From Streptomyces sp. SID486 (GTDB taxonomy: Bacteria; Actinomycetota; Actinomycetes; Streptomycetales; Streptomycetaceae): 34,526 nt of DNA. Shown piece by piece: positions 25,261 to 33,526 of this stretch. The position numbers and the translations under genes were made by a program. Each line of letters starts with the position of its first letter. Position 1 is the first letter of the stretch. The DNA lies in assembly GCF_009865385.1 (NCBI RefSeq), contig NZ_WWJT01000633.1, positions 1-34,526 on the forward strand. The letters run 5' to 3'. The notes below the pieces were generated by a model. It was not told the DNA's origin. It did no database searches and saw nothing but the letters and a program-made list of their open reading frames with translations.

Positions 25261-25638
25261 TCAGTAGGTCCCGTGGGGCTTGAAGACGTACGCGCACTGC
25301 GGGAGTTCGGCGCCCTGGCGGTGAGCCAGCGGCAGGAAGAGCACCGGTCGGATCGTCCACGTGATCCGGGTCCTGGCGTGGGTGACAGACACTGTGCACG
25401 GCTCCGCACGTAGCAGGGCTCGTCGCGTCTCGATGCGGCCCTCGTACAGCCACTCCCAGGCCTCATCGGAGGCATCCGCGTCCAGTGCCGGTGAGAGCGT
25501 GCGGAGTACGACCGCTACCCAACGGTCCGCCTGCGGCGCGGAGTAGGCGTCGAAGGATGCCAGCAGCGCCGGCGGCCACTCCTCCGTCAGGTCTTCGGTC
25601 CAGCACTCGCACCAGTAGCCCCGCTGCGGTGGCGTCAT
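25261..25638 (-). CDS. Hypothetical protein of AICE cargo
   Basis: A 125-residue soluble, Trp- and acid-rich protein (GYWCECWTEDLTEEWPPALL, then AWEWLYEGRIETRRALL). I believe similar proteins occur in other Streptomyces integrative elements, but I cannot assign a function. Its ATG overlaps the stop of the ATP-binding protein gene by one base (TGATG), so the two are coupled and probably act together. Confidence 0.65.
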   Translation of the reverse strand: MTPPQRGYWCECWTEDLTEEWPPALLASFDAYSAPQADRWVAVVLRTLSPALDADASDEAWEWLYEGRIETRRALLRAEPCTVSVTHARTRITWTIRPVLFLPLAHRQGAELPQCAYVFKPHGTY

Positions 25639-26066
25639 CAGCACGGCAAGCCTCCCCGCCGGGCATCCGCGTACAGCTCCGCGGTGACCGTGTGGCCCTG
25701 GTCGCTGTCGTGGACGACGACCCGGTGAGCGATGACGCTCACCATGCCCAGGCCCCGGCCGTGCTCGGCGTCCTGGTCCTGGTGCTCGACCTTCGGGGCC
25801 GTCCCCGTGCCGCCGTCGTCCGTGACCGAGACCGCCACCACCTGAGCGGAGACCGCGACGGCCAGGTGGAAGGTGCCGTGCTCCCGACCGCTCGCCGTGT
25901 GAAGGACCGCGTTCGCGCTCAGCTCGCTCACGATCAGTTCGGCGTCGTCGGCTAAGGGGGAGCCGCGCAGGATGTCACGGGTCCATCGGCGGGCCCGGCT
26001 CACCTCTTCGGGGAATCCTGGGCAACTCAGCCCCCAGACCCGAGCTGTACTCGTATACTCGTGCAT
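25638..26066 (-). CDS. RsbW-like ATP-binding regulator
   Basis: A 142-residue GHKL/HATPase_c_2 domain protein of the anti-sigma-factor kinase (RsbW/SpoIIAB) type, abundant in Streptomyces. The N-box is visible in LIVSELSANAVLHT, the G1 box in VTDDGGTG and the G2 box in HGRGLGMVSVIA. There is no membrane or sensor domain. The ATG at 26066 follows AAAGGA at good spacing, and a KorSA-like operator lies across the start (26057-26071). It is the first gene of a two-gene operon and so probably repressed with the transfer genes. The partner is unknown. Confidence 0.8.
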   Translation of the reverse strand: MHEYTSTARVWGLSCPGFPEEVSRARRWTRDILRGSPLADDAELIVSELSANAVLHTASGREHGTFHLAVAVSAQVVAVSVTDDGGTGTAPKVEHQDQDAEHGRGLGMVSVIAHRVVVHDSDQGHTVTAELYADARRGGLPC

Positions 26067-26071
26067 ACAAG
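26057..26071 (-). promoter_or_regulatory. KorSA-type operator 1
   Basis: Minus strand CTTGTATGCACGAGT, matching the copy at 27954-27968 at 13 of 15 bases. A further ACTCGTAT half-site abuts it at 26049-26056. It overlaps the ATP-binding protein start codon. Confidence 0.6.
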
Positions 26072-26112
26072 TTCCTTTACGCTGGTAGGCCGCCATGTGC
26101 AGCGGGTTCGGG

Positions 26113-26544
26113 CTAGACGAGTTTCACGCCGTCGTGGGCGCGGATGGCCGGCGGGGTCGTCGCGTCGAGTGCGTCCAGGACGCGGATCGCGTACGCCTCG
26201 TCGGCAAGCTCGGTGACCTCTTCGCGGATGGCCCAGCGCAGCGCACGGGTCTCGTCACCGGTGGTGGGCACACCGTCGGCGGCTTCACAGCGGAAGACCA
26301 GCGAGACGATCAAGCCCGTCATGTTCTTGTAGACGCCGGTCAGAGTCGCGGGAAGCGCGATCTTGATGCCGGTCTCTTCGAGGACTTCGCGCTGAAGGGC
26401 TTCCGGGATGGTCTCCTCGCGTTCGAGGACGCCGCCCGGCGGCTCCCAGTGACCGTTGTCCCGGCGCTGGATCAGGAGGGCCCGGCCCTGGTCGTCCACG
26501 ACGACCCCGGCGACGCTCACGGAGTGCGGGCGTTCAGTGCTCAC
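26113..26544 (-). CDS. NUDIX hydrolase, Pif-like
   Basis: A 143-residue NUDIX protein. The Nudix box is complete: GGVLEREE, then seven residues, then REVLEETGI. In pSAM2 the NUDIX protein Pif, encoded next to korSA and traSA, prevents redundant transfer between donor cells; the same neighbourhood here supports that role. The GTG start has GAGG close upstream. It is divergent from the GntR gene, with an 85-base shared promoter region holding an operator copy. A housekeeping-cleaning Nudix enzyme is the alternative. Confidence 0.8.
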   Translation of the reverse strand: MSTERPHSVSVAGVVVDDQGRALLIQRRDNGHWEPPGGVLEREETIPEALQREVLEETGIKIALPATLTGVYKNMTGLIVSLVFRCEAADGVPTTGDETRALRWAIREEVTELADEAYAIRVLDALDATTPPAIRAHDGVKLV

Positions 26545-26599
26545 GTTCCTCGGCCCTCTCGGCTGGCTAGGCTCTCCACCGTAGCAACAGAACTCGCCC

Positions 26600-26614
26600 A
26601 CTCGTCTAGATACC
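26600..26614 (-). promoter_or_regulatory. KorSA-type operator 2
   Basis: Minus strand GGTATCTAGACGAGT, sharing the TAGACGAGT core. It lies in the divergent pif-like/korSA-like promoter, 16 bases before the GTG of the repressor gene, so autoregulation is likely. Confidence 0.6.
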
Positions 26615-26629
26615 TAAAGGAGTACTCAC

Positions 26630-27418
26630 GTGAGCCCTCTTCCTTCAGGCCTCCTCGGTGATCTCGACCCCACGAGCGATCGTGCGGTCTTCCGGCAGAT
26701 CGCCGACCAGCTCCGCGAGGCCATCGACCGTGGGCGATTCCGCGAGGGCGAGAAGCTGCCCTCTGAAGCCGAGCTGGTCGAGCACTACGGAGTCTCCCGG
26801 ATGACCGTGCGGAACTCCTTCTCCGTCCTCACGGGCGAGGGCCTGGTGCACGCCGAGCACGGCAAGGGTGTCTTCGTCCGGCCGCGCCCTCCGGTGCGCC
26901 GGCTCGCCTCCGACCGGTTCGCCCGGCGCCACCGCGAGCAGGGCAAGTCCGCCTTCATCGTGGAGGCCGACGCCGCAGGCAGTCATCCGACGGTCGACAG
27001 CCTCGAGGTCAAGGTGGAGAAGGCCAGTCAGGACATCTCCACCCGGCTCGGGTCGGTGCGGCGCGTCCTCGCGCGTCGGCGCCGCTATCTCCTCGACGGG
27101 CGGCCGGTCGAGTTCGCGACCTCGTACCTTCCGCTCGACATCGCCCGCGGCACTCCTATCGCCGAGCCCAACCCGGGTCCCGGCGGCATCTACGCCCGCC
27201 TCGAAGAGCTGGGGCACCACCTCGACCACTTCGAGGAAGAGATCCGCGCCCGTATGCCCTCGCCCGCAGAGGTCAAGCTCCTACGCCTGGCGGCCGGCGT
27301 GCCCGTCATCCACCTGATCCGGACCGCCTTCGACACCGAGGGACGTGCCGTGGAGGTCTGTGACACGGTCATGGCGGCGGACGCGTACGTCCTCTCATAC
27401 CAGCTTCCTGCGACGTGA
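26630..27418 (+). CDS. GntR/UTRA regulator, KorSA-like
   Basis: A 262-residue HutC-type regulator. The N-terminal winged helix-turn-helix (about residues 15-80) includes GEKLPSEAELVEHYGVSRMT and LTGEGLVHAEHGKGVFV. The C-terminal UTRA effector domain (about 100-255) includes RRRYLLDGRPVEFATSYLPL. KorSA of pSAM2, a GntR protein, represses pra and its own gene and keeps the element silent; position, divergent Pif-like gene and operator copies support the same role. The GTG start follows AAAGGAG. Confidence 0.85.
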   Translation: MSPLPSGLLGDLDPTSDRAVFRQIADQLREAIDRGRFREGEKLPSEAELVEHYGVSRMTVRNSFSVLTGEGLVHAEHGKGVFVRPRPPVRRLASDRFARRHREQGKSAFIVEADAAGSHPTVDSLEVKVEKASQDISTRLGSVRRVLARRRRYLLDGRPVEFATSYLPLDIARGTPIAEPNPGPGGIYARLEELGHHLDHFEEEIRARMPSPAEVKLLRLAAGVPVIHLIRTAFDTEGRAVEVCDTVMAADAYVLSYQLPAT

Positions 27419-27440
27419 TCAGGTGGGCGGCGGCACAGCT

Positions 27441-27806
27441 CTAGGCAGTCAGCTCGTTCTCGCTGCCGGGGGCCAGCGCGAACATCTCGCCGATGTTGTT
27501 CCACATGAAGCCCTCCCGCCAGTTGGGCTTGTCGAGCATCCAGCCAAGGAGGGCCTGCAGGACCTTCTCCTGCGACACCGTTTGGGTCTGGTAGTGCTCC
27601 GCAGGGACGCCGTCGCGGTATTCCAGCTGGTAGGTGTTGTTGTCGCGGAACCAGACCTGGATGTACCAGTCACCGTCACGTTCCTCGTCCTGGCGCTCAA
27701 TGATCAAGTACTCGTTGCCGCGTCGCAGGTTCGCGAGCATGGTCCCTACTGCTGGCTTCGAGGGGCGTTTCACCGCGTAGCCACGGCCGTTGGTCGCTAT
27801 CAGCAT
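27441..27806 (-). CDS. Hypothetical actinobacterial protein
   Basis: A 121-residue soluble protein, beta-rich by sequence (YLIIERQDEERDGDWYIQVW, then YQLEYRDGVPAEHYQT), ending in a helical part (EKVLQALLGWMLDKPNW). It resembles a family of small uncharacterised proteins widespread in streptomycetes and often element-borne; I cannot name a function. It converges on the GntR gene with 22 bases between stops. Confidence 0.65.
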   Translation of the reverse strand: MLIATNGRGYAVKRPSKPAVGTMLANLRRGNEYLIIERQDEERDGDWYIQVWFRDNNTYQLEYRDGVPAEHYQTQTVSQEKVLQALLGWMLDKPNWREGFMWNNIGEMFALAPGSENELTA

Positions 27807-27877
27807 GGACGGATTCTGTCGGGTAGGCCTGACAGTGAGCTGGACGCTTCTCCGAACTCGTACACACCGACACGCTT

Positions 27878-27893
27878 ACTCGTATAGACGAGT
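27878..27893. promoter_or_regulatory. KorSA-type operator 3
   Basis: The palindrome ACTCGT ATAG ACGAGT, the most symmetrical of the four copies, lies about 70 bases before the second copy in front of the SCO3933-like gene. Confidence 0.7.
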
Positions 27894-27953
27894 GGGCAAG
27901 TTGTGTGGCAAGGTGATCCGCGTGATCCCGGAGATCGGGCTCGCGGATCGCTT

Positions 27954-27968
27954 CTTGTATAGACGAGT
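27954..27968 (+). promoter_or_regulatory. KorSA-type operator 4
   Basis: CTTGTATAGACGAGT ends 16 bases before the TTG start of the SCO3933-like gene. The TATAGA inside it could itself be the -10 element, so binding would block the promoter. Confidence 0.7.
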
Positions 27969-27984
27969 AGATAGGGGCACTACT

Positions 27985-28341
27985 TTGCGTACCATCCGCG
28001 TTGAGACCTCCGCCGCGACGATCCTCCTCACGGAGGCTCCCGAGCCGAAGGTCCGTGACCGGCAGACCGGCGAGATCGCCAAGGACGCGACCAGCGGCGA
28101 GGCGCTGATGACCATCGGCGTCGTGTACATCGAGGACGGTGAGTCCTCGCTCATCAAGGTCACCGTTCCCGAGGGCGGCGTCTCCGAGGGCCTGATCCTC
28201 GGCTCGCCGGTGTCGCTGCCCGGGCTCATCGCCCGGCCGTGGGAGTCCGTCTTCAACGGCCAGCAGCGCCACGGCATCGCCTACCGGGCCGCCGCCGTGA
28301 CCCCGGCCGCCTTCCCGGCCGTCTCCGGGGCCGCCGCCTGA
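27985..28341 (+). CDS. SCO3933/Pra-like AICE regulatory protein
   Basis: A 118-residue protein of the family found before the FtsK/Tra gene in AICEs (RTIRVETSAATILLTEAPEP, KVRDRQTGEIAKDA, then RPWESVFNGQQRHGIAYRA). The family is annotated as regulatory and may include Pra, the pSAM2 replication/excision activator under KorSA control. The start is a TTG with AGGGG seven bases upstream; frames further left run through the operators. It is coupled to the translocase gene (TGATG). Confidence 0.7.
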   Translation: MRTIRVETSAATILLTEAPEPKVRDRQTGEIAKDATSGEALMTIGVVYIEDGESSLIKVTVPEGGVSEGLILGSPVSLPGLIARPWESVFNGQQRHGIAYRAAAVTPAAFPAVSGAAA

Positions 28342-29716
28342 TGTCCGACCTGACGACGCTCCTCGAAGTGGGTGGTCCTGTCGCCGCACTCGGCGGCGGG
28401 GCCGCCTACGCCCGGGCCAAGCACCCGGCGGCGTACTGGTCCACGGTCGGCCTCCCGGTGTCCACGGTCCGGCTGCTCAGCTCGTACGGCTCGGTCATGG
28501 AGGCATGCGGCCTGACCGTGGCGCCCTCCCGGCTGCGGGTCCTCGCCGTCAAGGCCACGACCCAGCGCGAAGTGCGGCCCGTACCGCCGCGCCGAGGCAT
28601 CATCCGGCCCACCACAACCGGACTGCGCATCCGTCTCCGCCTGGCACCGGGCCAGGAACCCGCCGACTTCGCGGCGTCCGCCGAGCGGCTGCGGCACGCC
28701 TGGGGTGTCCACGCCGTCTACGTCACCACCGTGAAGCCTGGGGTCGTCGACCTGCGGCTCGTCGGCTACGACGTCTTACGGCGGGTGCGCATGCCCCGTA
28801 AGACCGCGCACGGCCCCCTCAAAGTACCGGTCGCCCTGCGAGAGGACGCCACACCCTTCATCCGCGACTACCGCACCATCCCCCACCAACTCACCCTCGG
28901 CGCGACCCTGTCCGGCAAGTCCATGTACCTGCGGCACCTGATCACCGGACTCGCCCTTCAGCCCGTCGCCCTAGTCGGCATCGACTGCAAGCGGGGCGTC
29001 GAACTGGCCCCTTTCGCACCCGGCTCTCCGCACTGGCCACCGACCCGGAGCAGGCGGCCGAGCTGCTGCCCGTGCTGGTCAACGAGATGGAGGACCGGTA
29101 CGACCTGATCAAGGCCCGACAGGGCATCGCCCCTGGCACTCCGGACGAGGAGATCACCTCCGACATCTGGGGCCTGCCCGACCACGAACGCCCCGTGCCC
29201 ATCGTCCTGTTCGTGGACGAGGTCGCTGAACTCTTCCTCGTCGCCACCAAGAAGGACGAAGAACGCCGCGACGAGATGGTCACCCAGCTCATCCGGCTCG
29301 CCCAGCTCGGCCGCGCCGCCGGCATCTACCTGGAGGTCTGCGGGCAGCGCTTCGGCGCCGAACTCGGCAAGGGCGCCACCATGCTCCGCGCCCAGCTCAC
29401 CGGCCGCGTCTGCCATCGCGTCAATGACGAGGCCTCCGCAAAGATGGCCCTCGGCGACATCGCACCGGAAGCTGCCCACGCCGCCTGTTCCATCGCTCCC
29501 GAACGGCCCGGCCTGGCCGTAGCGGGCGACACCTCCGGCGGCTGGTCCCGCATCCGTACGCCGTACCTCTCTCTCGGGGACGCTGCCGAGACCTGCCGCG
29601 AGTCGGCCCACCTGGTGCCCGACCTGCCCGCGCTGAAGCCGTTCCGGCCCGACGTACCCGTGCGCCCGGTCGAGACCGCTGCCCCGGTCTTCCTGCCCCG
29701 CCCGGTCACCGACTGA
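28341..29716 (+). pseudogene. TraSA-like FtsK/SpoIIIE DNA translocase, frameshifted
   Basis: A conjugative double-stranded DNA translocase of the type that mediates mycelial transfer. The first frame (28341 to about 29020) has an N-terminal hydrophobic stretch, the Walker A motif GATLSGKS and GIDCKRGVELAPFAP. The second frame (about 29021-29716) continues with RLSALATDPEQAAELLPV, Walker B IVLFVDEVAELF and RLAQLGRAAGIYLEV. One missing base next to 29020 (GCACCCGG) separates them; restoring one base joins the homology exactly. Without it the product stops near 29108, losing Walker B. Either a true inactivating mutation or a sequencing error. Confidence 0.8.
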
Positions 29717-29749
29717 TTCCCTCCGCTCGACTCCGGAAGGAGCCGCATC

Positions 29750-30038
29750 ATGCGCGCCCGCTTGGCCCGCGTCGACGCGGTGCTCGTCCAGGCGCTCATC
29801 GCCGCCGCGCTGTCCTTCGCCCACCTGCACGATGTCGCCGTAGCGGCCGGACAGGACGGCTGGAAGGCCTGGGCTTACCCCGTCTCCGTCGACCTGCTGC
29901 TCGTCGCCGCCTGGCGCCGACTGCGCTCCGGTACGACCAAAACGGCGGCCTGGTGCTGGTTCGTCGTCGCACTCGCCGCCTCCCTCGGTGCCAACGTCGC
30001 CACCGCCGGCCTCCTGGACCTCGGCAACGTCCCGGCCT
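29750..30038 (+). pseudogene. DUF2637/SpdB-like protein, 5' fragment
   Basis: About 96 residues of the DUF2637 membrane protein that follows tra in many AICEs and belongs to the spread (spd) functions. Visible are LVQALIAAALSFAHLHDVA, WAYPVSVDLLLVAAWRRL and LGANVATAGLLDLGNVPA. The homology breaks off at about 30038, where integrase sequence begins in another frame. The remaining membrane and C-terminal parts are lost. Confidence 0.75.
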
Positions 30039-30746
30039 ACCGTCGACAACAAGCGCGTCGCGCCTTGGACGCCGGAACGGGTCTTCGCCGTCCGGGCCGG
30101 CATGCCCGAGCGCTACCAAGCCATGGTCGACCTGGGCGGCGGCTGCGGCCTTCGGCAAGGCGAGATCCTGGGCGTGGCCGTCGACGCGATCGACTTCGAG
30201 TCGGACACCCTCCACGTGGTCCAGCAGCTCAAGCTGAGCCGCAGCAAGCCGGTCTTCGCCCCGCCGAAGGGCGGCAAGCTCCGGGACGTACCGCTCCCCG
30301 GTCCAGTCGCCGACGCTCTCCGCGCCCACATGAAGCGATTCCCGCCGGTCGAAATCACCTTGCCGTGGAAGGTGGCGGACGGGCCTCCGGTGACCAAGCG
30401 GCTGATCTTCACCGGGCCGCGCGGCGGGCACGTCTGGCGTACGTCGCTCAACGAGGAGGTGTGGAAGCGGGCCCTCGCCTCGGCCGGCGTGATCCCCGAG
30501 CGGAAGCCGGGCGGGTCGTACGCCGAGTCACGCGAGAACGGCATGCACGCCCTGCGGCACTTCTACGCCTCGGTGCTCCTGGACGCGGGAGAGAACATCA
30601 AGGCCCTCGCCGAGTACCTCGGCCACTCGGACCCCGGCCTGACCCTCCGCGTGTACGCACACCTCATGCCGTCCAGCCAGGAGCGCACCCGCAAGGCGGT
30701 CGCCGCCGTCTTCGACACGGCCCGGTCGGTCCCCTCCAGCACCTGA
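30039..30746 (+). pseudogene. int: Tyrosine integrase, catalytic half only
   Basis: About 235 residues of an AICE site-specific recombinase. All catalytic positions appear present: Arg in GCGLRQGEILG, Lys in KGGKLRDVPL, HxLR in HALRHFYAS, His in LGHSDPGLT and Tyr in RVYAHLMP. The N-terminal arm- and core-binding domains (about 150 residues) are missing and the natural start is gone, because the reading frame begins inside the spdB fragment junction. The 45-base distance to the right attachment site is as expected for the element's own integrase. Probably not expressed as a functional recombinase. Confidence 0.85.
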
Positions 30747-30775
30747 CGGCCCAGAGACGGCCCAGAGGCAGCGAC

Positions 30776-30814
30776 AAGCCCCCTACTCGTGGAGAACCCG
30801 CAGGTAGGGGGCTT
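30776..30814. terminator. Bidirectional terminator, int / gpmA
   Basis: AAGCCCCCTAC (30776-30786) and its complement GTAGGGGGCTT (30804-30814) around a 17-base loop. The right arm belongs to the attachment core, the left arm to the element, so insertion regenerated the gpmA terminator. Confidence 0.85.
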
Positions 30815-30851
30815 GTTCGTGCGGGCTTACTTCTTCTTGCCCTGGTTCTTG
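30791..30851. other. Right attachment site at the gpmA 3' end
   Basis: The 61-base core shared with 19700-19760. It covers the last eight codons and stop of gpmA plus part of its terminator, so gpmA remains intact on this side. Confidence 0.85.
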
Positions 30852-31588
30852 ACCGCCTCGATCGCGGCTGCCGCCGCCTCGGGGTCGAGGTACTTGCCGC
30901 CGGGGGTGACCGGCTTGAAGTCGGCGTCCAGCTCGTAGTACAGCGGGATGCCCGTCGGGATGTTCAGGCCCGCGATGTCGGCGTCGGAGATGCCGTCCAG
31001 GTGCTTGACCAGGGCGCGCAGGCTGTTGCCGTGGGCGGCGACCAGGACCGTGCGGCCGGCCAGCAGGTCGGGGACGATGCCGTCGTACCAGTACGGGAGC
31101 ATGCGGACGACGACGTCCTTGAGGCACTCGGTGTCCGGGCGCAGCTCCGGCGGGATCGTCGCGTAGCGCGCGTCGTGGGCCTGGGAGAACTCGGAGTCGG
31201 CCGGGAGCGGCGGGGGCGGGGTGTCGTACGAGCGGCGCCAGAGCATGAACTGCTCCTCGCCGAACTCGGCGAGCGTCGCCGCCTTGTCCTTGCCCTGGAG
31301 GGCGCCGTAGTGCCGCTCGTTCAGGCGCCAGGAGCGGTGGACCGGGATCCAGTGGCGGTCAGCGGCTTCCAGGGCCAGCTGGGCCGTGCGGATCGCGCGC
31401 TTCTGGAGGGACGTGTGCACGACGTCGGGCAGGAGGTCGGCGTCCTTCAGGAGCTCGCCGCCGCGGACTGCCTCCTTCTCGCCCTTCTCGTTCAGGTTCA
31501 CGTCCACCCAGCCGGTGAACAGGTTCTTCGCGTTCCACTCGCTCTCGCCGTGGCGGAGGAGGATCAGCTTGTACGGTGCGTCGGCCAT
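30827..31588 (-). CDS. gpmA: 2,3-bisphosphoglycerate-dependent phosphoglycerate mutase
   Basis: A 253-residue glycolytic enzyme interconverting 3- and 2-phosphoglycerate. The catalytic phospho-His motif [10 protein letters not shown] lies at residues 8-17, with [19 protein letters not shown] and the second active His in [11 protein letters not shown]. The C-terminus is the Lys tail GKKK. I start at the ATG at 31588 (MADAPYKL); a longer frame to 31687 has no support. Its 3' end is the integration target of the mobile element and remains complete. Confidence 0.95.
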   Translation of the reverse strand: MADAPYKLILLRHGESEWNAKNLFTGWVDVNLNEKGEKEAVRGGELLKDADLLPDVVHTSLQKRAIRTAQLALEAADRHWIPVHRSWRLNERHYGALQGKDKAATLAEFGEEQFMLWRRSYDTPPPPLPADSEFSQAHDARYATIPPELRPDTECLKDVVVRMLPYWYDGIVPDLLAGRTVLVAAHGNSLRALVKHLDGISDADIAGLNIPTGIPLYYELDADFKPVTPGGKYLDPEAAAAAIEAVKNQGKKK

Positions 31589-31778
31589 GGCCTTGAGCCT
31601 ACCTAAGGGGCCTGAGAGCCGCCCCACGCGTGTGGGCCCTGACACACCGGGCCGCATAAGCCCTGTTGGCTGCACGGGCCCTAACAAAAATCGGGTTAAC
31701 TCGTGTACAACCTTTCAGAACATGCATCTGTCTGGTAATCGCCAGAGGGTTCAGGCAGCAGGAAGAGGGGCACAGAAC

Positions 31779-33515
31779 GTGACCGTGCGTTCCTTTGCGC
31801 GGCGGATACGACCGCGAGTCGAGCGGAAGGCCGCCGAGCGGGTGTGGCAGCTGCGTACGATGCGGCGGCGCCGCAGGGCGGCGGTCACGGACCCGGTACT
31901 GCGCCCGGTGGCGGTGCGCGGCCAGCAGTTCTACGGCCGTGTCGTGGACCGGTTCACCGCGGTCGAGGCGGCCGCGTCCAACCTGGACCTCGTGGTCTCC
32001 GCGCTGGAGCAGGAGGGCATCTCCTACTTCCTCGTCCCGCCGTCGCGGACCCGCTACACGGTCGGCGTGAACGTCGTCGACCGTGAGCGTTTCCTCGCCG
32101 CCCTGGAGGCCCGGAACGCGGGTACGGCCGTGTTCATCGGCCGCCCCCTGCCCGGCGGCCAGCTCAAGCACCCGGCGCTGTTCCTGGACGGCGTACTGCC
32201 CGCCCAGCTGCGCACGGCCCCCGTGCTGCGCGTCGGCGAGAACCTCCTCGGCCCCGCCGGCCAGCTGCTCGCCGGTCCCGAGCTGGCCTGCGACATCGAG
32301 TTCTGGGAGGACGGCGCGCAGCTGCTCGCCACCCCCGAGGGACCCCGCCGGCTGGCCAAGGTGCAGCCGCAGGCCTCGGAGGACGTCTTCGCCGAGTCGC
32401 TCATCACGCCCCGCAACAACGGCGTGACGGACGTGCTGCCGGCCAGCGAGCAGAAGCCCGCCACCGTGCGCGTCGGCGACCGCGAGGTGCCGAGCTTCGT
32501 GCCGCTGACCCTGCCGACCGTGAACCAGGTCACCTTCCCCGTGGACATCGTCTACACGTGGGTCGACGGCGAGGAGCCGGCGATGCGGGCCAAGCGGGCC
32601 CGCTACCAGGAGGGCGGCATCGCCGAGATCCTGGACAAGGAGACCAACGCCTCCCGGTACACCAGCCACGACGAGCTGAAGTACTCGCTGCGCTCGCTCG
32701 CGATGTACGCCGACTTCGTCCGGCACATCTACATCGTGACCGACGGCCAGAAGCCGCACTGGCTGGACGACAGCGCCCCGGGGATCACGGTCGTCGACCA
32801 CCGTGACATCTTCCCGGCGGACGTGCTGCCCGTCTTCAACTCGCACGCGATCGAGACCCGGCTGCACCACATCCCGGGCCTGTCCGAGCACTACCTGTAC
32901 TTCAACGACGACGTGTTCGTCGGCCGCCGCGTCACCCCGGAGCACTTCTTCTTCGGCAGCGGTCTGATGAAGGTCCCGGTCTCCCCGCTCAAGATCGGCA
33001 TCGGCAAGCCGCACTCCGAGGAGACCGCGACCAACTCCGCCAGCAAGAACGTCCGGCGGCTGCTGCTGGAGAAGTTCGGCCGGATGACGACGAACAACTT
33101 CATGCACACCCCGCTGCCGCAGCAGCGCGGGGCGCTCCAGGCGCTGGAGGAGCTGTTCCCGGAGGACGTCAGCCGCACCACCGCGTCCCGGTTCCGTTCG
33201 CCGCAGGACATCGCCATGACGGCGCCGCTGCTGTACCAGTACGCGCTGATGACCGGCCGCGGCGTGCCCGGCAAGTTCAGCTTCCGCTACGTGAACATCA
33301 GCCGGCCGGACGCCGACCGCCGCCTGGCGGACCTGCGCCGCAACCGGCGCTTCGACTTCTTCTGCCTGAACGACGTCGACGTGCCGCCGGAGGAGCGGGA
33401 GCAGGTCAGCGTCCGGATGCACGAGTTCCTCGAGAACTACTTCCCCTTCCCGAGCCCCTTCGAGAAGCAGGAGCCGGGTACCGGTTCCGCCGGTTCCGCC
33501 GAGACGCAGAGCTGA
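31779..33515 (+). CDS. Stealth-family sugar-phosphate transferase
   Basis: A 578-residue protein of the Stealth family (capsular polysaccharide phosphotransferases), which transfer hexose-1-phosphate units in capsule or wall polymer synthesis. The conserved regions are visible in order: CR1 DIVYTWVDG near residue 258, CR2 with DELKYSLRSL and IYIVTDGQKPHWL, CR3 with FNSHAIETRLHHI and YLYFNDDVFVGR, and CR4 with MHEFLENYFPFPSPFE near the end. The first 240 residues are an actinobacterial N-terminal extension. The GTG start has GGAAGAGGGG upstream. It is followed by a paralogue. Confidence 0.9.
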   Translation: MTVRSFARRIRPRVERKAAERVWQLRTMRRRRRAAVTDPVLRPVAVRGQQFYGRVVDRFTAVEAAASNLDLVVSALEQEGISYFLVPPSRTRYTVGVNVVDRERFLAALEARNAGTAVFIGRPLPGGQLKHPALFLDGVLPAQLRTAPVLRVGENLLGPAGQLLAGPELACDIEFWEDGAQLLATPEGPRRLAKVQPQASEDVFAESLITPRNNGVTDVLPASEQKPATVRVGDREVPSFVPLTLPTVNQVTFPVDIVYTWVDGEEPAMRAKRARYQEGGIAEILDKETNASRYTSHDELKYSLRSLAMYADFVRHIYIVTDGQKPHWLDDSAPGITVVDHRDIFPADVLPVFNSHAIETRLHHIPGLSEHYLYFNDDVFVGRRVTPEHFFFGSGLMKVPVSPLKIGIGKPHSEETATNSASKNVRRLLLEKFGRMTTNNFMHTPLPQQRGALQALEELFPEDVSRTTASRFRSPQDIAMTAPLLYQYALMTGRGVPGKFSFRYVNISRPDADRRLADLRRNRRFDFFCLNDVDVPPEEREQVSVRMHEFLENYFPFPSPFEKQEPGTGSAGSAETQS

Positions 33516-33526
33516 CGGGGCCGGGC

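Larger units (their letters stand above)
19700..30851. mobile_element. Decayed pSAM2-type AICE integrated at the gpmA 3' end
   Basis: Direct repeats of 61 bases at 19700-19760 and 30791-30851, differing at two positions, bound 11.1 kb of accessory DNA. The right copy contains the last codons, stop and terminator arm of gpmA, and a tyrosine integrase remnant lies 45 bases from it. The interior carries pif-, korSA-, pra/SCO3933-, traSA- and spdB-like genes, the usual actinomycete integrative and conjugative element set. rep and xis are absent, int has lost its N-terminal half and traSA is frameshifted, so it looks immobile. Confidence 0.85.

Noticed and set aside
24825..25475. Frames on both strands across the inverted repeat
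   Set aside because: Each arm can be read on either strand because of the inverted repeat. No frame has a ribosome site and a coding-like pattern along its length.
31589..31687. 33-residue N-terminal extension of gpmA
   Set aside because: It lies outside the conserved family start MADAPYKL and reads through promoter-like DNA.
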